Shown here: positions 1 through 5,918 of the stretch, in pieces
How positions within the stretch are numbered: position 1 is the stretch's first letter
Layout of the letters: every line of letters begins with the position of its first letter
DNA from: Armatimonadota bacterium
GTDB lineage: Bacteria > Armatimonadota > Fimbriimonadia > Fimbriimonadales > Fimbriimonadaceae
Reading direction: 5' to 3'
Assembly: GCA_003516955.1 (NCBI GenBank)
Contig: DPBN01000167.1
Location: 1-8,040 of the forward strand
Length of the DNA: 8,040 nucleotides
Program-made: the position numbers and the translations under genes
Notes under the pieces: generated by a model
What the model saw: the letters and a program-made list of their open reading frames with translations, nothing else
Told to the model about the DNA's origin: nothing
Database searches by the model: none

Positions 1-1067
1 TTCAGGTAGTGAACATAGTTCGCGAGCGACACCGTGGGCGGAACGCGGTGGTCGCAGAACGGGATGTAGCCGCCCTCCTCCACGAGCGGCGTGAGGCGGT
101 CGATCTCCGCGTCGATCGCCTCCGGCCCCTTGGCGAGGATCTGCTTGTCGAACCCGCCCATCATCAGGAGGTCGCGGCCGTACTCCTTGCGCCACTGGAC
201 CGGGTCGGCGCGCCACGTGCCCACCTCGATGGGGAACATGCAGTTCACCCCGCAGTCGAGCCACAGGGGCAGCAGCGCGTCGATCTTCCCGTCGCAGTCC
301 AGCCAAACGATCTTCACGCCGTAGCGGTGCAGCAGGTCCGTGATCTTCCGGTAGCGGGGCACCAGATACTGCTTGAAGTGCTGCACGCCGAGCAGCGGCC
401 CTCCGCTGTAGCACATGTCCTCCCACATGGCGCAGGCGTCCGCGGGAACGCCGGCCGAAAGGGTCTTCTCGAGGTGCCAGTAGATGAGCTGGAAGACCGT
501 CTCGACCATCTCCTCGAACCAGGCGGGATCGTCGTAGACGCAGTAGGCCACGTTCTCGATGCCCATCCAGTTGCGGATCCAGCCGAAGAGGCTCCCGCCA
601 CCGATCACCTGGCAGTAGGGGCGGTCCGGCTTGCTCCACTCCCGAACCTTCGCGTCCCAGTCCTCGGGCACGCGGCCGGGCTGGTCCGGCTGGAGCCTGG
701 GAAGGTAGTGCTCACGCCAGGAGTCCCTGTCCACCAGCGTGTGGCCGAGGTGCATGGGGATCGACGACATCCACTTGTGCCTGCGCTGGATGGTGCCGTC
801 CCACGTGAGCTCGATCACCTCGTCTCCGAGGTCCTCGAGGACCTTCTGCTCAAAGCCCGGATAGAGGCCATGGTTGACGCCGACGTACACCCGATCGTAG
901 CGGTCCATCCCGAAGAAGTCGGTGGCGGACCACTCGTCGAGGTGTTCCGGAAGGCCCTGCTGTTTCCAGAGCTCGATGGTTTCGGTCCAGAACCCGAAGT
1001 CGCAGATGGGCGCCCGGTCTCTGGGCTCGTAGTTCATGGTGGCGAGGAAGCGTTCCCGTTCGGTCAT
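1..1067 (-). CDS. UroD-family (uroporphyrinogen decarboxylase-like) corrinoid methyltransferase, 3' end cut by the window
   Basis: The 355 visible residues belong to the uroporphyrinogen decarboxylase superfamily, but to the divergent branch linked with corrinoid methyl transfer rather than to haem-pathway HemE. Family signatures are the N-terminus MTERERFLATMNYEPRDRAP, the WLDCDGKI segment (about residues 255-262, where relatives carry a DSDG-like motif), LMMGGFDK (301-308) and GGYIPFCDHRVPP (332-344). MtaA/MtbA relatives bind zinc through H-X-C plus a distant Cys about 77 residues on. Here Cys258 and Cys338 are 80 apart, but the His is not in its expected place, so the metal site is uncertain. 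The likely role, by inference, is moving the methyl group from the neighbouring corrinoid protein to an acceptor such as tetrahydrofolate or another thiol or cofactor. The start at 1067 is preferred over the in-frame ATG at 1037 because the RERFLATM motif is conserved; a GGAG lies 10 nt upstream. It is the third gene of the operon, 85 bp after the corrinoid protein gene. The C-terminus lies outside the window. Confidence 0.87.
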   Translation of the reverse strand, partial: MTERERFLATMNYEPRDRAPICDFGFWTETIELWKQQGLPEHLDEWSATDFFGMDRYDRVYVGVNHGLYPGFEQKVLEDLGDEVIELTWDGTIQRRHKWMSSIPMHLGHTLVDRDSWREHYLPRLQPDQPGRVPEDWDAKVREWSKPDRPYCQVIGGGSLFGWIRNWMGIENVAYCVYDDPAWFEEMVETVFQLIYWHLEKTLSAGVPADACAMWEDMCYSGGPLLGVQHFKQYLVPRYRKITDLLHRYGVKIVWLDCDGKIDALLPLWLDCGVNCMFPIEVGTWRADPVQWRKEYGRDLLMMGGFDKQILAKGPEAIDAEIDRLTPLVEEGGYIPFCDHRVPPTVSLANYVHYL

Positions 1068-1090
1068 GGTCTCTGCGCTCCGCAAGGAAA

Positions 1091-1125
1091 GGAGCCTCCG
1101 GTTGTGGCGTCGGCCCGGAGGCTCC
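1091..1125 (-). terminator. Intra-operon hairpin (terminator-like or RNA-processing/stability element)
   Basis: GGAGCCTCCGG at 1091-1101 is perfectly complementary to CCGGAGGCTCC at 1115-1125: an 11-bp stem with a 13-nt loop. Read on the minus strand it is followed by TTTCCTT, a weak T-rich tail. It lies after the corrinoid protein stop and 23 bp before the UroD-type start. It could end part of the transcripts, so that the corrinoid protein is made in excess over the third enzyme, or it could stabilise the 3' end of a processed upstream mRNA. The structure is directly visible; its function is inferred. Confidence 0.6.
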
Positions 1126-1152
1126 CGTTGTGTCGCTGGTTGGGGGCCTCCT

Positions 1153-1782
1153 CTAGGCCTTGACGAGCTCCCGGGCAACCTGGACGGCGGTCGCGGCGTC
1201 CGGCGCGTAGCCGTCCGCTCCGATCGACTTGGCGAACTCCGCGGTGATGGGAGCGCCGCCGATCATCACCTTGACGTTGGTCAGACCCGCCTCGCGCAGC
1301 TTCTCCACGGTGGTCTTCATGGCCGGCATGGTGGTCGTGAGCAGCGCCGAGAGGCCGACCAGATGCGCGTTGTGCTCTTTGGCGGCCTGCGCGAAGCGCT
1401 CGGGGGACACGTTGGTTCCCAAGTCGACCACGTTGAAGTTCGCGCCCTTCCACATCATCGCCACGAGGTTCTTGCCGATGTCGTGGAGGTCGCCCTGCAC
1501 GGTGCCGATCACGGCCGTGTACTCCGGCCGGATGCCGCTGGCGATGAGCACCGGCTCCAGCTTGGCCATCGCCTCCTTCATGGCCCGCGCGGCGATCAGC
1601 ATCTCGGGCACGAACACCTCGTTGCGCTGGAACTTGCCTCCGATCTCGTCCATGCCGGCCACGAGCGCGTCCAGGATCTCCTTCGGATCCATGCCCTCGT
1701 TCAGGGCCTGCTCGGTGATCTGCGTGGCGACGTCGCGCTTGCCGTTCACGATCGATTCGGATAGTGCTTTGAGATCTGCCAT
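1153..1782 (-). CDS. mtaC: Cognate corrinoid (B12-binding) protein of a methyltransferase system, MtaC-like
   Basis: This 209-residue protein has the full length and two-domain layout of methyltransferase corrinoid proteins (MtaC/MtbC/MttC). Residues about 1-85 form the helical cap domain, with the typical segment VFVPEMLIAARAMKEAM (57-72). Residues about 88-209 form the Rossmann-like cobalamin domain. The cobalt-ligand motif DxHxxG is present as DLHDIG (98-103), with His100 the expected lower axial ligand. SALL (145-148) and GGAP (175-178) match the S-x-L and GG cobalamin-tail motifs. The protein is expected to be cytoplasmic and to carry the methyl group on Co(III) between the MtaB-like enzyme and a second methyltransferase. 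The ATG at 1782 is preceded by AAAGGAG (1794-1800), which runs directly into the stop codon of the upstream gene; the spacing of 8 bp suggests translational coupling. The family call is secure. The exact substrate class follows from the MtaB neighbour, so the symbol is less certain than the family. Confidence 0.92.
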   Translation of the reverse strand: MADLKALSESIVNGKRDVATQITEQALNEGMDPKEILDALVAGMDEIGGKFQRNEVFVPEMLIAARAMKEAMAKLEPVLIASGIRPEYTAVIGTVQGDLHDIGKNLVAMMWKGANFNVVDLGTNVSPERFAQAAKEHNAHLVGLSALLTTTMPAMKTTVEKLREAGLTNVKVMIGGAPITAEFAKSIGADGYAPDAATAVQVARELVKA

Positions 1783-1790
1783 GGCGGGGG

Positions 1791-3179
1791 TTACTCCTTT
1801 GTCAGTGCGTAGTCTACTGCGCGGAACTTCGATTGGTCCAATGTGGGCAGAACGAGTTCGATGAAATCTGCTTCTTCGTCCGGCGAATCCTCAATCGCCC
1901 GCTGAAGGATACCCAACCAGGGCGCCTCGTTGGGTGCGAGGCGCAGGCGGTTTTCTCGGTGGGCGGCGCGGATCCAGTCCAAGGCCGTCCGCGCGGCCGC
2001 GAGACCGGCCTGGTACCGGTTGGCCGCGGAGACGATCGACTCGGCGATGGCCACGGCGCAGGCCGGCGTCAGGACCAGGGCCTGCGGGTCGAGCGCGGCG
2101 TCCGGCTCGGCCATCCAGTCGCGCAGAAGGCGGGCGGCCTCGGGACCGTCCTCCAGCGCGCGGTTGAACATCCTGCAGTCGTAGGCGAGCTGCTCCAGGC
2201 TGACCACCGGGGCCATGCCTCCCAGCAGCTTCACGTTCTGGACCGACTCGTTGCTCCAAGTGTCGGCGGCGGCCGCCGCGACGTTCCCGACGGGGGACAG
2301 GTGCGCGCACGCCGCCATCCTGCCCTCCATGGCCATCGGGCATCCGGTGATCGCCTTCAGGATCACGTTCTCGTAGGCGCAGTCCTTGCCCGGGCCGACC
2401 GCGCCGCACTCGTAGGCCACCAGGGATCGGACGGCGGAGACCGCCCGCACCACCGCCGCGAACACGCGGGGGATCATCCGCTGCTCCGCCAGCACCATCG
2501 CCGTGTTGGCGAAGCCGCAGGCGGTGTCCCCTGCCGCGATGGCCCCTTGGGCGTCGGCGATGGCGCAGATCCGCGACCAGAGGAACTCCATGTCCCGTGG
2601 AGCCATCACGCACAGCGCGAACAGCACGCCGTGAAGGTCGCCCATGGTCAGCGCGTCGTCGCAAACCTCCTTGCCACCGACGGACTCGATGCTCAGCAGG
2701 TCGGCGCCCGCCTCGGCCCCCCGCTCGAACAGCTCCAGCATGCCGTCGAGCAGCGCGCCGGACCGCATGCGGGGCGGCCTCTCCATCTCGCGGGTGTCGT
2801 TGGGCGTGAGGCGCAGGGCGCTCGCCAGGCCGTGCCGGGCTTGTGCCTCCCTCATCGCCTCCAGAAGAATCCCTACGACCTCCATCCCCCAGTCGGGGTT
2901 CTCCGTCATCGGCGGGAGAGTCTCCAGCTCGACGACGAGGCCGCGCACGTCCAGCTCCACCGCCCGGCGCAGCACCGCGGCGATCATCTGGCGGTACTGC
3001 TCCCGGACCTCCGGCATCGTCTGTCCGTCGACGAACATGGTCGGCAGCGTGAAGTTGATCTCCGGCACCACGCTGCCGGCGCCGATCTCCAGGCCGCTCC
3101 GGGTGCGGATCGGGTGGACGGCCCGGCCGAACAGGAGGTCGTCCGGGTTGCCGATCGCGAGTTTCGTGAACGTTCGCAT
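1791..3179 (-). CDS. mtaB: MtaB-type methanol (or methyl-donor):corrinoid protein methyltransferase
   Basis: This 462-residue protein matches methanol:corrinoid methyltransferase MtaB from end to end and has about the same length as the methanogen enzyme. MtaB cleaves the C-O bond of methanol and puts the methyl group on Co(I) of its corrinoid partner. Recognisable blocks are IGAGSVVPEINF (32-43), NPDWGMEV (94-101), ADLLSIESVGGKEV (159-172), GDTACGFANTAM, SLVAYECGAVGPGKDCAYEN, MEGRMAACAH and WSNESV. The zinc ligands known in Methanosarcina MtaB (Glu164, Cys220, Cys269) correspond to Glu165 (SIES), Cys221 (GDTAC) and Cys267 (GPGKDC), so the enzyme looks catalytically intact. The ATG at 3179 was chosen because it begins the family's usual N-terminus (MRTFTKLAIGNPDD) and has GGAGG 5 nt upstream. 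The reading frame stays open to 3554, but that extension shows no family similarity and would overlap the divergent gene. Methanol is the default substrate; methoxylated compounds cannot be excluded. Confidence 0.92.
   Translation of the reverse strand: MRTFTKLAIGNPDDLLFGRAVHPIRTRSGLEIGAGSVVPEINFTLPTMFVDGQTMPEVREQYRQMIAAVLRRAVELDVRGLVVELETLPPMTENPDWGMEVVGILLEAMREAQARHGLASALRLTPNDTREMERPPRMRSGALLDGMLELFERGAEAGADLLSIESVGGKEVCDDALTMGDLHGVLFALCVMAPRDMEFLWSRICAIADAQGAIAAGDTACGFANTAMVLAEQRMIPRVFAAVVRAVSAVRSLVAYECGAVGPGKDCAYENVILKAITGCPMAMEGRMAACAHLSPVGNVAAAAADTWSNESVQNVKLLGGMAPVVSLEQLAYDCRMFNRALEDGPEAARLLRDWMAEPDAALDPQALVLTPACAVAIAESIVSAANRYQAGLAAARTALDWIRAAHRENRLRLAPNEAPWLGILQRAIEDSPDEEADFIELVLPTLDQSKFRAVDYALTKE
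1794..1800 (-). promoter_or_regulatory. Ribosome binding site of the corrinoid protein gene, abutting the mtaB stop codon
   Basis: On the minus strand AAAGGAG is followed at once by TAA, the stop codon of the upstream gene, and the ATG comes 11 nt after the GGAG. Ribosomes finishing mtaB therefore arrive on the Shine-Dalgarno of the next gene. This is consistent with coupled production of the two partner proteins. Confidence 0.75.
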
Positions 3180-3345
3180 CGTTGCCTCCGCTTCGGGCAA
3201 CAGTGTGGCCGAGCGGCGCGGCCGCGAGTCCAGAACAGGCCGGCGGGATTGCTGCAAGTTTCGGAACCTAGCAACTAGGCGGGTTTTTGCGAAGGAACGC
3301 GGCCCAAGGTACGCAGCGTGTGAGAAGATGTCCCTGGAGGATCTG
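3180..3345. promoter_or_regulatory. Divergent intergenic control region between mtaB and the PEP-CTERM gene
   Basis: This 166-bp gap must hold the start signals for the minus-strand methyltransferase operon and the plus-strand secreted protein gene. It contains GGAGG ribosome binding sites at both ends (3185-3189 on the minus strand, 3336-3340 on the plus strand), each 5 nt from its ATG. Two short inverted repeats lie in the middle: TTGC-T-GCAA at 3249-3257, and CCTAG-CAA-CTAGG at 3267-3279 followed by GGG and five Ts at 3284-3288. These could be operators or a small leader hairpin. I found no convincing sigma-70 -35/-10 pair in either direction, so promoter positions are not assigned. Confidence 0.5.
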
Positions 3346-4107
3346 ATGAAGACCCGTACAGCTCTGTTCGTTCTCGCCATCGCCTCCACGGCGACCGTCG
3401 CCCGGCCGTCTGGATGGCTCGACACGTTCGACACGATCGACCCGTCGTGGATCACCGACCGCAAGGAGCCCGCCGGCTTCGCCAGCGAGGTGTTCGACGG
3501 AGACGCGCGCCTCAAGCTGTCCGTCGTGGGCAGCCAGCAGTCCACGTCCGGCACCTTCTACTTCACCGAGGGCCGCAAGCGGGCCGCCCTGATCAGCACC
3601 CCGTGGGAGGTGGCCGGACAGGTGTACATCGACATGGACGCATGGAGCGACAAGCTGGTCCGCTCCGACCTCTGGGCGCGCACCGGTCTGGTTGGGAACG
3701 AGACGGACGTCAGCTACCCGATCCTCGGCTTCATCCATAACGACCCTAACGACCCGTTCAACGCCGGTTCGACGTCCAAGACCTGGCGGTTCCGGGCATG
3801 GGATGCCGAGGCCGGCGGCTGGCAGACCTTGTCCCCGGCGGTGACGTCGGGTTGGCACGATCTGCGCATCCTGGGGGACGGCTCGTCGTTCCGCTACTAC
3901 CTGAACAACGCTCTGGTCTACACCGACTCCACCGTCGGATCTCCGGTTCAGCTGACCGACGTGTTCGTGCAGGCCTACAACTTCGGCGGGTCGAACGACT
4001 ACAGCGTGTACTGGGACAACGTCCGCGCGCAGGCAGTGCCCGAGCCGGTCACGCTGGGACTCGCCGCGGCCGCGCTGGGCATCGCAGCGCGTCGCCGGCG
4101 GCGCTGA
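3346..4107 (+). CDS. Secreted PEP-CTERM sorting-domain protein, probable beta-sandwich fold
   Basis: This 253-residue protein has a Sec signal peptide (MKTRTALFVLAIASTATVA, likely cut near residue 19). It ends in a classic PEP-CTERM tail: VPEP at 231-234, a hydrophobic stretch TLGLAAAALGIAA, then a run of five arginines. In known systems exosortase recognises the PEP motif and removes the tail during export to the cell surface or extracellular matrix. The middle part (about 25-228) is rich in alternating hydrophobic, aromatic and Gly/Asp/Asn residues, for example WHDLRILGDGSSFRYYLNN and YSVYWDNVRAQA. This resembles concanavalin/laminin-G-like jelly-roll domains, so a carbohydrate-binding or matrix role is possible but unproven. 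The ATG at 3346 is chosen for its GGAGG at 3336-3340 and because the signal peptide starts there; an in-frame ATG at 3328 would add six polar residues. No exosortase gene is in the window. Confidence 0.85.
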   Translation: MKTRTALFVLAIASTATVARPSGWLDTFDTIDPSWITDRKEPAGFASEVFDGDARLKLSVVGSQQSTSGTFYFTEGRKRAALISTPWEVAGQVYIDMDAWSDKLVRSDLWARTGLVGNETDVSYPILGFIHNDPNDPFNAGSTSKTWRFRAWDAEAGGWQTLSPAVTSGWHDLRILGDGSSFRYYLNNALVYTDSTVGSPVQLTDVFVQAYNFGGSNDYSVYWDNVRAQAVPEPVTLGLAAAALGIAARRRRR

Positions 4108-4131
4108 TCGAACCTGCAGACCAGCGATCGG

Positions 4132-4160
4132 GGCGGCCGGGGCGCGATGCCCCGGCCGCC
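4132..4160 (+). terminator. GC hairpin after the PEP-CTERM gene
   Basis: GGCGGCCGGGGC (4132-4143) pairs perfectly with GCCCCGGCCGCC (4149-4160): a 12-bp stem with the 5-nt loop GCGAT. It starts 24 bp after the stop codon and lies before the RNase J ribosome binding site. There is no T-tract on either side, so it may work as a GC-only terminator or mRNA-end stabiliser rather than a classical intrinsic terminator. Confidence 0.6.
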
Positions 4161-4188
4161 GCGCCTTCCCGCCGTCCGACGGGAGAGG

Positions 4189-4193
4189 TAAGG
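4189..4193 (+). promoter_or_regulatory. Ribosome binding site deciding the GTG start of RNase J
   Basis: TAAGG lies 8 nt upstream of the GTG at 4202, a usable Shine-Dalgarno spacing. The family's N-terminal beta strand (LRIIPLGGAGEIG) begins only four codons after that GTG, leaving no room for a later start. Confidence 0.55.
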
Positions 4194-4201
4194 TGTAGGC
4201 C

Positions 4202-5851
4202 GTGTCCGAATTGAGAATCATCCCGCTGGGCGGGGCCGGGGAGATCGGCAAGAACTGCACGGTGATCGAGCAGGGCGACGACATGGTCGTCGTCGACTGC
4301 GGCCTCTCGTTCCCGAACGAGGAGATGCCGGGCGTCGACGTCGTGCTTCCGGATTTCACGTACATCCTTCAGAACGTGCACAAGGTCCGAGGCGTGTTCC
4401 TCACGCACGCGCACGAGGACCACGTGGGCGCGCTGCCCTATCTGCTGCAACAGGCGAACCTGCCGGTCTACGCGACCGAGTTCACCCACGCGCTGATCCG
4501 CACCAAGCTGGAGGAGATGACCCCGGTCGGCAGCCTCGACCTGCGGACCTTCAAGCCCGGGGACGTGATCCCCGCCGGCGCGATGTCCGTGGAACCGATC
4601 CGCGTCACCCACAGCATCCCCGAGAGCTGCAGCATGGCCGTGCGGACCGAGCACGGCATCGTGCTGATGACGAGCGACTTCAAGTTCGACTTCACGCCCG
4701 TCGACGGCAAGTTGACGAACATCACGCGCTTCGGGGAGCTGGCCAAGGAGGGGGTCGTGGTGCTGCTCAGCGACTCCACCAACATCGACCGTCAGGGCTG
4801 GAGCGCCAGCGAGCGGGACGTCGCGGCCGGCCTCCGAGCCGCTTTCGCCGAGGCGCAGGGAAGGATCATCCTCACCACCTTCGCCAGCCAGATTCACCGC
4901 ATCCAGCAGTTCTTCGAGGTCTCCGCCGAGTTCGGCCGCAAGGTGGTGGCCGTCGGTCGCCGGATGGAGCAGAACATCGAGGTCTGCGCCAGGCTCGGCT
5001 ACGTGAAGATTCCCAAGGGCACCCAGATCCGCCTGGAGGAGGCTCGGAACTATCCTCCCGACCGGATCTCCATCTTGATGACCGGCAGCCAGGGCGAGCC
5101 GATGTCGGCGCTGGTGCAGGCCTCCAAGGAGTCGTACGGCAGGCTGAAGATCCAGCCGGGCGACACGGTGCTGTACTCCGCGCGCCCGATCCCCGGCAAC
5201 GAGGCGGCGATCTGGCGGACCATCAACCGCCTGTTCCGGCTGGGCGCCAAGGTGATCTACGAGAGCCCGGTGCCGATCCACGTGAGCGGCCACGGCCACT
5301 CGGAGGAGCTCAAGCTGATGATCAACCTGACGCGGCCGTTCTACCTGGCGCCCGTGCACGGCGAGCCGCGCCACACCTGGCAGTACCGCAAGATGGCGGC
5401 GGACATGGGCTATCCCGAGCACCGCCTGTTCGCCATGGAGGACGGCGTGCCGCTGGTCATCACGGCCACCGAGGCCCACTTGGGTGAGCCGGTGCCCTGT
5501 GGCCGCGTCCTGGTCGACAACGGCGGCAACCCCGGCGTCACGGAGGACCTGCTGAGAGACCGGAGCAACCTCGCCCAGTACGGCGTGGTGACGGTCACGC
5601 TGGTGGTGGACCCCGAGGCGGGCGACGTGGTGGGCGAGCCGCTGCTCAGCCAGAAGGGTCTGCACGACCCAGAGGGTTCGGTCCTCCAGGCGGCGACGCA
5701 GGCTCTGGCGACGGAGCTGCGGCAGTTCTCCAAGGAGGACGTGATGGACCCCGACACGCTGCGCCACGCCGCATCGGACGTGGTGCGCCGGGCGATCTTC
5801 CGCTTCAGCCAGATTCGCCCCTTGGTCGTGACGACGGTCGTCGAGGTGTGA
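4202..5851 (+). CDS. rnj: Ribonuclease J (metallo-beta-lactamase/beta-CASP endo- and 5'-exoribonuclease)
   Basis: This 549-residue protein is a full-length RNase J, which matures and degrades mRNA and rRNA in the cytoplasm by endonucleolytic and 5'-to-3' exonucleolytic cleavage using two metal ions. The metallo-beta-lactamase core shows GGAGEIGKN (10-18), the metal motif HAHEDH (69-74), THSIPES (136-142, His137) and SDFKFD (158-163). The beta-CASP insert follows, with SDSTN (190-194) and TTFASQIHR (225-233). The characteristic SGHGHSEELKLM (362-373) and LAPVHGE (382-388) motifs close the active site, and residues about 450-549 form the C-terminal domain typical of RNase J. All expected catalytic residues are present. 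The gene starts with GTG and appears to be transcribed alone, between a hairpin upstream and a very strong hairpin downstream. The convergent gene beyond is unrelated in function. Confidence 0.97.
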   Translation: MSELRIIPLGGAGEIGKNCTVIEQGDDMVVVDCGLSFPNEEMPGVDVVLPDFTYILQNVHKVRGVFLTHAHEDHVGALPYLLQQANLPVYATEFTHALIRTKLEEMTPVGSLDLRTFKPGDVIPAGAMSVEPIRVTHSIPESCSMAVRTEHGIVLMTSDFKFDFTPVDGKLTNITRFGELAKEGVVVLLSDSTNIDRQGWSASERDVAAGLRAAFAEAQGRIILTTFASQIHRIQQFFEVSAEFGRKVVAVGRRMEQNIEVCARLGYVKIPKGTQIRLEEARNYPPDRISILMTGSQGEPMSALVQASKESYGRLKIQPGDTVLYSARPIPGNEAAIWRTINRLFRLGAKVIYESPVPIHVSGHGHSEELKLMINLTRPFYLAPVHGEPRHTWQYRKMAADMGYPEHRLFAMEDGVPLVITATEAHLGEPVPCGRVLVDNGGNPGVTEDLLRDRSNLAQYGVVTVTLVVDPEAGDVVGEPLLSQKGLHDPEGSVLQAATQALATELRQFSKEDVMDPDTLRHAASDVVRRAIFRFSQIRPLVVTTVVEV

Positions 5852-5856
5852 CGCGG

Positions 5857-5891
5857 CGAGGGCCGCGCCGGAGCTTCCGGCGCGGCCCTCG
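5857..5891. terminator. Strong bidirectional hairpin between convergent RNase J and secretin genes
   Basis: CGAGGGCCGCGCCGGA (5857-5872) is perfectly complementary to TCCGGCGCGGCCCTCG (5876-5891): a 16-bp stem with the 3-nt loop GCT. It begins 5 bp after the RNase J stop codon and ends 27 bp before the secretin stop on the other strand, so it can serve both transcripts. There is no T-tract on either side, as is common for terminator-like stems in GC-rich genomes. Confidence 0.75.
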
Positions 5892-5918
5892 TGCCGAGGC
5901 GAAGCGGGCCTTTCGGCG

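Noticed and set aside
9..1163. A 384-codon plus-strand open frame
   Set aside because: It is antisense to the UroD-like gene. Its composition (Arg-, Val-, His-, Leu- and Asp-rich) is the usual shadow of GC-rich codons, and the minus strand has clear family motifs.
1833..3278. A 481-codon plus-strand open frame
   Set aside because: It is antisense to mtaB, has no recognisable motif and is rich in His, Arg and Gly; the opposite strand is a full-length MtaB homologue with intact ligands.
3267..3288. CCTAG-CAA-CTAGG plus five Ts as an intrinsic terminator
   Set aside because: The stem is only 5 bp and no plus-strand gene ends upstream of it. It is kept only as a possible operator or leader element.
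2644..3345. A long N-terminal extension of the PEP-CTERM protein
   Set aside because: It would run antisense through mtaB. The signal peptide and ribosome binding site place the start at 3346.
3180..3554. A 125-residue N-terminal extension of MtaB
   Set aside because: The frame is open, but the extension has no family similarity, overlaps the signal peptide of the divergent gene, and a good GGAGG lies just before the ATG at 3179.
4049..5767. A 572-codon minus-strand open frame
   Set aside because: It is antisense to RNase J, whose catalytic motifs are all intact; the frame is a compositional shadow.
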